A stretch of 34,510 nt of DNA from Aureimonas sp. ME7 (GTDB taxonomy: Bacteria; Pseudomonadota; Alphaproteobacteria; Rhizobiales; Rhizobiaceae), in NCBI RefSeq assembly GCF_903970965.1, contig NZ_CAJCKW010000018.1, positions 1 through 34,510 on the forward strand, read 5' to 3'. The number at the start of each line of letters is the position of its first letter. Position 1 is the stretch's first letter. The notes below the pieces were generated by a model that ran no database searches, was not told the origin of the DNA, and saw nothing but the letters and a program-made list of their open reading frames with translations. Shown here in pieces: positions 1-7,697 of this stretch. The translations under genes and the position numbers were made by a program.

Positions 1-113
1 CTTTCGAGAACGAGCGGCTCGATGCCACGCCGGCGCATCGCGTAAGCCGCGGTTAAGCCGGCCAATCCGGATCCGATGATCACGACGTCTCTGACGATGG
101 GTTCTTGGCTCAT
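1..113 (-). CDS. FAD-dependent oxidoreductase, N-terminal fragment cut by the window edge
   Basis: Only the first 37 or so codons are present; the gene continues past base 1. The reverse strand starts with ATG at 113, and within the first 25 codons it reads VVIIGSGLAGLTAAYAMRRR. This is the beta1-GxGxxG-alphaA dinucleotide-binding fingerprint of FAD/NAD(P) Rossmann enzymes, followed by the expected second strand (PLVLE). The substrate cannot be told from this fragment; amine-oxidase, desaturase-like and monooxygenase families share the motif. It is divergently transcribed from the DUF2156 gene with about 50 bp between the ATGs, so the two may share a control region. Confidence 0.8.
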   Translation of the reverse strand, partial: MSQEPIVRDVVIIGSGLAGLTAAYAMRRRGIEPLVLE

Positions 114-164
114 GAAGATCCGCTCAGAGCGCCGACGGGCAATGATTGACTATGCGTCTTCGCC

Positions 165-1280
165 ATGGAAAGCGAACCGTCATTTGGAGGGAGGCGAACT
201 AGCGGTTGGCTTCTGAGGCGACGCGGGAACTACGGACGCATGCCAAACTTCAAATCGATGATGGATGCCTGGCTGGAAGGCCGCCTTCCACCAGTCACCG
301 CTTTCGAGCCCGATTTTGCGACCCGACTGCGCCTGTGCATGAACCATGGCGACTTCTCGCTGGCCTATTCCACGGTCGTGCAGCCGGGACTTAGCTACTT
401 CGGCGACATGAACGGCTATGTCGCCTTCGCAACCAAGATGGGGCACGCTTTCGTCCTTGGCGATCCCGTTGCACGCGAAGGCGAGAGGGCGGACTACATC
501 CGCCGCTTCGTCGCCGAGATGCCTCGGCCATGCTTCGTTCAGGTCGGTGGTCCCACCGCCAGCGTTCTGGCTGACCTCGGCTATCGCATCAATCAGATGG
601 GTATCGAAAGCGACTTGCACCTCGCCACGCATTCGTTTGCGGGCAAACGAAACGAAACGATCCGCTATTCCGAAACGTGGCTACGCAAGAAAGGCTACCA
701 AATCGCGGAGTGCGACGGATCGATCGCGGACAGCGAGCAGGTCCGCCATATCTCCGCCAACTGGCGGAAGGGGCGCATCGTCAGCCGCCGTGAGATGCGG
801 TTCTTGAACCGACCGTTCGAGACGCGTCTCGGCCCGCATATGCGCCGGTTCATGATCGCGCACCCCGACGGCCATGCGATCGCCATTCTCGACTTCGACC
901 CGATCTTCAAAAACGGGGAGGTCATTGGGTATACGTCGGCTTTTAAACGCAAGCTCGTTGGAACAACAGCCCACGCGGAGATCGGCCTGACCAAGTTCGC
1001 CGCCGACCGGTTCAAGGAGGAGGGCCGGGTCCGCCTGTCGTTCGGACTGTCGCCCTTGGCTGATATCGAAGCCAGCACCTTCCCGGAAAGCCACCTTTGG
1101 CGTCGGTCCTTCGAGCAGGCGTTCCGCTCCCGGCGTGTCAACGAGACGATATTCAATCTGCAGGGACAGGCCGCCTTCAAGCGCCGGTTCCACGGCGCAC
1201 GGCAGGCGAGCTATATCGCGTTCAAGCGCGGCAGTCCCATCGAGATGCTAGCGCTCCTGCGACTGCTCAAGACCCTTTAG
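165..1280 (+). CDS. DUF2156 / MprF C-terminal-like (aminoacyl-phosphatidylglycerol synthase fold) protein
   Basis: A 371-residue protein. Its second half matches the family that includes the catalytic C-terminal domain of MprF, which transfers an aminoacyl group from tRNA to phosphatidylglycerol and has a tandem GNAT fold. Supporting motifs are IGYTSAFKRK, then RLSFGLSPLADIE, a W-R pair, and near the end FNLQGQAAFKRRF, which corresponds to the 'N-x-Q-G-L-x-x-F-K-x-K-F' signature. No transmembrane flippase part is present, so this is a soluble stand-alone version. The substrate is unproven; other DUF2156 proteins are uncharacterised acyltransferases. The start is uncertain. ATG 165 has no clear ribosome-binding site and adds an Arg-rich leader, and ATG 240 (MPNFKSMMDAW) is a credible alternative. 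Divergent from the FAD oxidoreductase. Confidence 0.78.
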   Translation: MESEPSFGGRRTSGWLLRRRGNYGRMPNFKSMMDAWLEGRLPPVTAFEPDFATRLRLCMNHGDFSLAYSTVVQPGLSYFGDMNGYVAFATKMGHAFVLGDPVAREGERADYIRRFVAEMPRPCFVQVGGPTASVLADLGYRINQMGIESDLHLATHSFAGKRNETIRYSETWLRKKGYQIAECDGSIADSEQVRHISANWRKGRIVSRREMRFLNRPFETRLGPHMRRFMIAHPDGHAIAILDFDPIFKNGEVIGYTSAFKRKLVGTTAHAEIGLTKFAADRFKEEGRVRLSFGLSPLADIEASTFPESHLWRRSFEQAFRSRRVNETIFNLQGQAAFKRRFHGARQASYIAFKRGSPIEMLALLRLLKTL

Positions 1281-2308
1281 CGGATAGTTCCTGACGATAG
1301 CAGCCAAGTGAACGGTAGGTGTGTATGTCCTACCACCGAAGGTCTTTTGATCTCTTCCTATCAGCACCTCGTGCCGGAGCGTGCTGATCTGACGGCATGT
1401 CGGACGGCGGACGAGCGTTCGTAACGAGAAGCGCCCACGAAGCGTCGCGGCTGCTTCCTCATCAACGAGTGCCTGCGAGGTGCCGAGCAACGGAAGCAGG
1501 CTCAGCAATCAAACCATAGGAACCCGGAACCCGGGATACAGGCAAGGCGAGTTGCCGCCCCGTCGGCGACGGTCACTTTCGGGATCGGGCCGGAGGGGGG
1601 GTACAGCACGGACGGGTCGTTTCGGGAATGACAGCTTCCAGCGTGATCAAACCAAAAGCCGCCTGTCAGCTTTCGGCCCAAAACCGGCTTTGCAGGTCTC
1701 ACCATCAAGCCGCTTTACTCCGCCGAAAACAAACCGAACCCCGTTTTCGCCGAACGGAGAATGGGGCCATTTCTTAAGGTGCAAACAGGGCCTGGTTGGT
1801 CTCCGAAGTGCGCTTTGGGTTGTCAAATGGGCGGAACCGTCGGCGTTTGCGCACGGCCTCAATCCGAAGCCCGGAGAGCAGACTAGGTGGCGGAGGGGGG
1901 AGTCATGAGCGAACCCTTCTCCGAAGCGACGTTCGCTGTTCTACGGGAATCTACAGGGAAATCGATCGGTAAAGCCGCCAGCTGAGTAGGACCGGGGATC
2001 GGAATACCCGTCACTTCCAGGCGTTTGCCGTCTAAGTTCCCTAAGCCATCTAACAGGGAATGCGTGATCGGTAACAGGTATGATGCGGATCAACGTTTTG
2101 CTCATTAGGGAAGGGGTTTAGCTGGTTTGATCTGAAGGCCCCTTGACCGCTTCCGAGCGTCCGCTTGCTCAACGATTTTTCGGTACGGAAGGTTAGAAAG
2201 TCCTCGATCTGCTCAGAAACGACTTTCGTGGAAGGGGGCGGGTCCACATCGCAGGGATGTTCGACGGCGATGCTGGGAGTGTGCAGCGTCCGTTGCATAG
2301 CCCAGGGC
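1281..2308. other. Gene-poor intergenic stretch
   Basis: About 1 kb without a credible gene. The open frames here have irregular codon use and I recognise no protein in them. Short direct or inverted pieces containing 'cagggaa'/'ttcccta' recur around 1950-2110. I suspect debris from a mobile element, mainly because an orphan coding fragment follows at 2309-2434, but I cannot identify any integrase or transposase here. Confidence 0.4.
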
Positions 2309-2434
2309 TTACTTGGGTTCGTGAGCGAGATCCCGGATGGTGAAGTGCTGGAGCATGCGGAGGGTGTAGAACTGGAAGGCGTCGAGGATGGTCGGGGCAG
2401 AGGATAGAGTGCGCTCGCTGGCCCGTTGCCGTGC
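2309..2434 (-). pseudogene. Orphan C-terminal coding fragment of an unidentified protein
   Basis: The reverse strand has a 41-codon frame ending in a TAA at 2309-2311, with strongly coding-like codon use (almost all third positions G or C). It includes LDAFQFYTLRMLQHFTIRDL and ends in AHEPK. The frame is closed by an in-frame TAA at 2435-2437 just upstream, and there is no start codon or ribosome-binding site. It therefore looks like the preserved tail of a gene whose front has been lost or frameshifted. I do not recognise the family; transposase tail is one guess. Confidence 0.4.
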
Positions 2435-2673
2435 TTAAAGATTCGGTTGGGTGACCACGAGTACGCCGGTTATGTGATGGCGGAGGCGCCCGAGGCCAGC
2501 TGGAACCCCCTTTAGCGCCTAAGATTGCGGGGCGGGAAGCAATAGCGCACCGGGAAACCTACGATCCGAGGGTAGTGGCTGTGTGTGTTCGTGGTGGCTG
2601 CGGCCAAATCGGCTAGACGATGGCACTAGTTGCCCAGCGAGGTGCGCAACCGGCCGCAATGTTCAAGACAAAA

Positions 2674-2721
2674 TCAGGCGAGGGCCCGCCTGACGGATGA
2701 ACCGGACGGGCCCTCGCCTGA
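2674..2721 (-). terminator. Rho-independent terminator of the Ig/RTX gene
   Basis: A perfect 15-bp inverted repeat (left arm 2674-2688, right arm 2707-2721, 18-nt loop) lies 21 bp beyond the stop codon of the giant reverse-strand gene. Read on the reverse strand the stem is followed by TTTTGTCTT, the expected U-rich tail. Confidence 0.85.
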
Positions 2722-2742
2722 GACAAGGCTGAAGGTTTGCGG

Positions 2743-5700
2743 TTATATGAACATGCCCGCGTCGAGGCTGGCCGCCGACACGCCCGTCAGCACGACGACC
2801 CCACCGTCCGACAGGGTGAACGTGGCCGAGCCATCGACGTCCTGCACGACGTAGGTCTGGCCCTGAAAGTCGAGCCGGTCGCCCTCAGTGGCGTTGAAGT
2901 CGACGATGATGTCCTGGCCCGACTCGGCGGCGAAGCGAAACGTGTCGGACCCTTCGCCGCCCGACAGCGTGTCGTTGCCGAGCCCGCCCCAGACCTGGTC
3001 GTTGCCCTTGTCGCCGAACACGAGGTCGTCGCCTTGGCCGCCGTGGACGAGATCGTCCCCCTGGCCCCCGTGCACCGTGTCGTTGCCCTGGTTGCCGTTG
3101 ATGGTGTCGTTGCCCTGGTTCCCTAGCACCAGGTCGTTGCCGAGATTGCCCTCGACATAGTCGTTGCCGAGGTTCCCCTCGACGTAGTCGTCGTCCTTGC
3201 CGCCATAGACGAAATCGTCGTCCTTGCCACCATAGAGCGTGTCGTTGCCCTGGTTGCCGTAGAGGACGTCGGCACCCTGGTTGCCGAACACCACGTCGTT
3301 GCCTTCGCCGGCCGTGATCGTGTCGGCGCCGCCGACCGCCAGGTTGGAATGGGCGATCCCGTCCGATGCCACGACCGAGGCGCTGCTGGCCCGGGCGTCG
3401 CCGGTCAGAACGTTGCTGCCGGCATTGCCGGTGATGGCGTTCGCCCCGCTGTTGCCGATGGCGTTGATGTTGCCGGTGCCCGTCAAGGTGACGTTCTCGA
3501 TGCCGTCCGGCAAGACGACGGAGAACGGCGACGACAGGTTGTCGATCCCGGCGGTGGCGAACTTGGCGAGTTCCGACGCCGTCAGCTGCTGCGTCAGGGT
3601 GATCGTCGTCGAGCCGTCCGGATTGGGTATCGTTGTCACAGGCGGCGAGGAGGACGGTGGCTGGACGACGGTATCGACGGTGATGGACAGGGTCCCTGAG
3701 CCACCTGCGTTGCCGGCAGCGTCGGTATAGGTGCCGGCATTGACACGGAAGCTGGCGACACCGTCCCAAGGCGTGAACGTCGCCGTGCGCACCACGCCGC
3801 TGCCGCTCAGCGGACCAAGTGTACCACCCTCCACCGTGATATCGCCGTCCGTGAACGTTGCGCCCGGATCTTCGCTGAACGTGAAGGTAATGGTGGGCGT
3901 ATCGCCGATCTTTGGATTGGCGATGTTGCTGCTGACCACCAGCGTCGGGGCGCTCGAGTCAACTGTGACGTTGAGTGTTGTACTAGCCGCACCGGCGTTG
4001 CCAGCCGCATCCGCAGCGGTCGCACTGATCGAGTGCGCGCCTTGGGCCAGCCGAGACGACGGAACGATCGACCAGGCGCCGTCGACTGCCGTACCATTCC
4101 CGATCACCGTGCCGTCCGCATCGCGAAGCACGACGATCGAACCGGACTCGGCCGAGCCAGTGAAGGTCGGACGCTCGTTCGCGGTGATGTTGTCGGAAGA
4201 CGAAACGCCGGTGTCGCTGCCCGATGTGAGCGCGGGGGTGCTCGGCGCGACGGGAGCGAGCGTGTCGAAGGTGAGTGTCGGAGAGACCCCTGCGGAGCCT
4301 GCGTTTCCGGCAAGGTCGCTGTAGCCGCCAGCGGGGACGGTGATGCTGGCCGTTCCGCCGTTCGTGCCGGCATCCGGCGTGAAGACGCCCGTTCGCGCCA
4401 GACCCGTTCCGGAAAGAGCCGAAAGCGTACCGCCGCTGACGGCCACGCTTCCACTGCTGCCGTCCCAGGAGAACGTCTCGCCCGGATCCTCGCTGAACGT
4501 GAACGTGATCGTTGCAGTCTGTCCGGCTTTGAGCTGAGCCACGTCGCTCGAGATCGATAGAGAAGGCATGACCCTGTCGAGCGTCACGTCCTGACGATAG
4601 ATCGGTCCGGCGTTGTCGACGGCGTTGGCCACCCGCACCGAGATGGTGGAGGTACCGGGCGCCAGCGTCACGCCTGTCAAGGCCCAAGTGTCACCGTCCG
4701 TGCTGGCGACAGTCCAGTGCTGTCCGCCGTCGAAGGACAGTTCGACACGCTCGCCCGAGGCGAGCGACGCATCGAGCCTTCCCGTAATGGTCTGCGCGGC
4801 GACATAGGTGACGAAGTCTGCGCTGGACGCGCCGCGATCGGCGGACAGTCCCATCTCCCTTACGCCCGTCGTCGGAGCGTCGGTGAGGACTTGGATCGTG
4901 AGGGTATCGGAAGCCGTGCTGCGATTGCCGGCCAAATCCGTGGCCACCACCGTGATGTCGTGCGATCCCTGTTCGAGCGTCGAACTGGTGATGTGCCAGA
5001 TGCCGTCTTCGGCGACGCCCGAACCGACGATCCTGACGCCGTCGTAGAGGGTGACCGTCGAGCCGCTTTCCGCAAGGCCGCTGAACGAAGGCGTCGTCGC
5101 GCCGGTGATGTCGTCCGTATGGAAACTCCCGGTGTCGGACGCGTCGTCCAGGTCGGGCCGCGAAGGTGCCGTCGGTGCGATCGTGTCGAGCACGTAGGCT
5201 TTGCTGTAGGCGGCACTGGCGTTGCCGGCCGCATCCACGACGCGAGCCTGTAGGGTGCCGGAACCGAAGAGCGTTGCGTTCAGCTGCCACCCGCTGTCGC
5301 CCACGGCATCCGCCACGGTCCAGGATGCGCCGTTGTCAAGAGAGACCTCGACGTGCTCGTCGGCGCCCAATGAGGCCGACAGGATTCCAGCTATCGTCTG
5401 CGAGGCCTGGTTGGTGACGAAGTCGATCGACGAGGGTCCGTTGTCAGCCGAGATGGCAGCCCCCGTCACCTGCGCCGCCGGGGCGGACAGATCGATAAGC
5501 ACGGCGACGCCTCCCGAGGCGGCGCTGACGTTCCCGGCGAGATCCACCGTTTTGGCGGTGATCGTGTGGGCACCCTCGGCCAGCGAGCCGGTCGTCGCCG
5601 ACCATGTGCTGTCTCCCCTCGCAACCGTCGCTCCGACGGTGCTGCCGTCCGTGTCGTAGAGAATAACCGTCGCGCCGGCTTGAGCGGAGCCCGAGAAAGT

Positions 5701-7134
5701 CAGGGTCGCGACGTTGGTGACATGGTCCGAACTGGAAACACCGGAATCGCTTGCGGCAGCAAGCGACGGCGTCGAAGGGGCTGCCGGTGCGGTGGTGTCG
5801 ATGGTCACGTTGAGACCGTCGGATGCGGTGCTGGTGTTGCCGGCAGCGTCGGTCGCCTTGGCCGTAAGGGTGTGCGCGCCTTCCGCCAGGGCCGAGTTGG
5901 CGGCCGACCATTCGCCTATTCCGTTAACCTGGGCGGTGGCGACCACCGTGGCGCCATCGGTGTCGTAGAGCGTCACAGTGGAGCCGGCTTCGGCCGATCC
6001 GTTGAAGACCGGCGTCACGACCCTGGTGACGCCATCGGTGCTGGACGAGCCGGAATCGCTGGCGCCGTTCAGCATAGGGCTCGTCGGTGCGGCTGGTGCG
6101 GTGGTGTCGATCGTCACCGTCAGGGCGTTCGATGCGGCACCAACATTGCCGGCGGCATCGGTCGTCTTCGCAGTGATCGTGTGAACGCCTTGCCCCAGCG
6201 CCGAACTCGTGATCTCCCAGCTGCCGTCCCCGTTGACGGTCGTGGAGCCAAGGACCGTCGTGCCGTTGGAATCGTAGAGACGAAGCGTTGCGCCTTCCTC
6301 GGCGCTTCCCGCCGCGCCCGTGAATGTAGGCGTTGTCACGCGCGTGACGTTGTCGCTTGAGGAGGTGCCGCTGTCACTCGAAGCGGCCAGATGCGGCACG
6401 GCCGGAGCAGTTGGAGGATTGGTGTCGAAGGCGATCGAGGGAGACGCGCCCGCCCCTCCGGCATTGCCGGCAGCATCCGTATAGGTTCCGGCTGCCACCG
6501 TGATGCTGGCCGTTCCGTTGTCGGTCCCGGCAGCCGGCGTGAAGGTCGCGCTGCGCGTCAACCCGCTGCCACTGATCAAGCCCAGCGTGCCGCCTGTCAC
6601 CATGATGTCGGCCGCCGAGAACCCGACCGGTTCTTCGCTGAAGGTAAAGGTGATCGTGGCGGTTTGTCCGGCGATCATCGTCGCCTTGTCGCTGCTGATG
6701 GCGAGCGTCGGCGAGGTCGTATCAATGACGATCGCGTTGCTGGCGCCCAACGAGCCCGATCCGCCCGGCGCGGGCAACACGATCGAAGCGTCGTTTGCCG
6801 TTCCCGCATCCCGAATCGTCGCCCCCTGGAGGCTCAGGGCATTGACGCTGAGGACATCGAGGTCCCCCGACGCATCCCCGGCCTGGACCGTGTATCTGAA
6901 AGCGAGCGTATCGCTTCCGCTGTCACCCACGTAAGCGACCGACCGATCAACGGACCCGGTTTCGAGTTGCAGCGTCGGCGTGCCTCCGCCGGTATCGACA
7001 TCGACATTGCCCGAGAACTCGACCTGGATCAGAATCTCCGAACCAGCGCCGAAAGAACCATTTTGTGTCGATGACACGGATACGACGTTGGCCAAGACCG
7101 CAGATCTCCAGAGGGGCGGAACAGTGCGGCCCAA
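2743..7134 (-). CDS. Giant Ig-like repeat / RTX calcium-binding protein, probable type I-secreted adhesin
   Basis: A 1463-residue modular protein with no Sec signal peptide. Residues 15-135 form an N-terminal beta domain (VSSTQNGSFGAGSEI to the first AIVIDTT). Ten Ig-like repeats follow. Five are of the 'TAPxAPxxPxLxxxSDSG...LYDxDG...GNxSxAS' type. Three are of the 'PTLxISS...GQTATITFTFSE' type. Two are of the 'SADxGxSSxDFVT...ASW/QHWTV' type. Residues about 1275-1398 hold fourteen RTX nonapeptides of the GGxGxDxUx type, which bind calcium outside the cell, and a beta-rich C-terminus follows. This architecture is typical of T1SS-exported adhesins and biofilm proteins. No ABC exporter or membrane-fusion gene lies in the window. 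There is no ATG at the front: TTG 7134 is the longest start, but TTG 7094, with GGAG about 10 nt upstream, is just as plausible. Confidence 0.85.
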   Translation of the reverse strand: MGRTVPPLWRSAVLANVVSVSSTQNGSFGAGSEILIQVEFSGNVDVDTGGGTPTLQLETGSVDRSVAYVGDSGSDTLAFRYTVQAGDASGDLDVLSVNALSLQGATIRDAGTANDASIVLPAPGGSGSLGASNAIVIDTTSPTLAISSDKATMIAGQTATITFTFSEEPVGFSAADIMVTGGTLGLISGSGLTRSATFTPAAGTDNGTASITVAAGTYTDAAGNAGGAGASPSIAFDTNPPTAPAVPHLAASSDSGTSSSDNVTRVTTPTFTGAAGSAEEGATLRLYDSNGTTVLGSTTVNGDGSWEITSSALGQGVHTITAKTTDAAGNVGAASNALTVTIDTTAPAAPTSPMLNGASDSGSSSTDGVTRVVTPVFNGSAEAGSTVTLYDTDGATVVATAQVNGIGEWSAANSALAEGAHTLTAKATDAAGNTSTASDGLNVTIDTTAPAAPSTPSLAAASDSGVSSSDHVTNVATLTFSGSAQAGATVILYDTDGSTVGATVARGDSTWSATTGSLAEGAHTITAKTVDLAGNVSAASGGVAVLIDLSAPAAQVTGAAISADNGPSSIDFVTNQASQTIAGILSASLGADEHVEVSLDNGASWTVADAVGDSGWQLNATLFGSGTLQARVVDAAGNASAAYSKAYVLDTIAPTAPSRPDLDDASDTGSFHTDDITGATTPSFSGLAESGSTVTLYDGVRIVGSGVAEDGIWHITSSTLEQGSHDITVVATDLAGNRSTASDTLTIQVLTDAPTTGVREMGLSADRGASSADFVTYVAAQTITGRLDASLASGERVELSFDGGQHWTVASTDGDTWALTGVTLAPGTSTISVRVANAVDNAGPIYRQDVTLDRVMPSLSISSDVAQLKAGQTATITFTFSEDPGETFSWDGSSGSVAVSGGTLSALSGTGLARTGVFTPDAGTNGGTASITVPAGGYSDLAGNAGSAGVSPTLTFDTLAPVAPSTPALTSGSDTGVSSSDNITANERPTFTGSAESGSIVVLRDADGTVIGNGTAVDGAWSIVPSSRLAQGAHSISATAADAAGNAGAASTTLNVTVDSSAPTLVVSSNIANPKIGDTPTITFTFSEDPGATFTDGDITVEGGTLGPLSGSGVVRTATFTPWDGVASFRVNAGTYTDAAGNAGGSGTLSITVDTVVQPPSSSPPVTTIPNPDGSTTITLTQQLTASELAKFATAGIDNLSSPFSVVLPDGIENVTLTGTGNINAIGNSGANAITGNAGSNVLTGDARASSASVVASDGIAHSNLAVGGADTITAGEGNDVVFGNQGADVLYGNQGNDTLYGGKDDDFVYGGKDDDYVEGNLGNDYVEGNLGNDLVLGNQGNDTINGNQGNDTVHGGQGDDLVHGGQGDDLVFGDKGNDQVWGGLGNDTLSGGEGSDTFRFAAESGQDIIVDFNATEGDRLDFQGQTYVVQDVDGSATFTLSDGGVVVLTGVSAASLDAGMFI
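2941..3312 (-). repeat. RTX nonapeptide repeat array (about 14 x 27 bp)
   Basis: In-frame tandem repeats within the giant gene. Reading order is AGEGNDVVF, GNQGADVLY, GNQGNDTLY, GGKDDDFVY, GGKDDDYVE, GNLGNDYVE, GNLGNDLVL, GNQGNDTIN, GNQGNDTVH, GGQGDDLVH, GGQGDDLVF, GDKGNDQVW, GGLGNDTLS, GGEGSDTF. Neighbouring units come as near-identical pairs. These should fold into a calcium-bound parallel beta-roll. Confidence 0.9.
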
Positions 7135-7697
7135 TCTGCTGTGTGAACCTTACCCGAAGCAACGCGATGGATGGCTTCGATGCAGGCTGAAACCCTTCCT
7201 GAAGGCGAATTCGTTTCTACCGTGAACTGTAAGCCACACATGTGAACGTGGGTGTCCGACCAAGGCTAGACGAACGCATTGATGTCCAGCTGATAATAAC
7301 GTTTGTGCTATTGCGACGGACCGTACCGGTTGTCACATTAATAGGAATCTGGGCGTAATTTTTTATAAAAACTTGAGCGCAGACAGGATGATTGATTATT
7401 CGGTTATTGGAATAGCAAAAATTCCTGTTCGATGAAGTGATGCCGTTCGGTGTGCTATAATAAGCGGTGAAAATCTGGATACGGCGGATAAATTTATTAC
7501 CGCTAGCTGCAATTCTTGGCAGAAGACAGCCAGCCTGCCGTTGGAATTCCTCAGCTGAGCAAAGGCTCCAAGTCGAAATCTAACTAGATCCTCACCCGGC
7601 ATTCGACAGATCGTTAAAATCTGCGACGGGCAGGGGCGATGCCAGAGCCATTTATCGAATGGCTACGATTGTATGGCATCGCTTCGTCTGAGCGCTC
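7135..7697. promoter_or_regulatory. AT-rich intergenic region upstream of the divergent Ig/RTX and chemoreceptor genes
   Basis: A 563-bp stretch clearly richer in A/T than its surroundings, especially 7280-7500, which includes a run of TTTTTTATAAAAA-type sequence near 7360. No credible gene is seen. It must carry the promoters for the reverse-strand Ig/RTX gene and the forward chemoreceptor gene, but I could not pick out convincing -35/-10 pairs. Confidence 0.5.

Noticed and set aside
2941-3312. CRISPR-like regularly spaced repeats of about 27 bp
   Set aside because: The units are continuous, without spacers, and stay in frame as RTX nonapeptides.
4033-6360. Several long forward-strand frames opposite the Ig-like repeats
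   Set aside because: They repeat with the same period as the Ig domains and are Arg-rich nonsense, as expected from the complement of repeated coding sequence.
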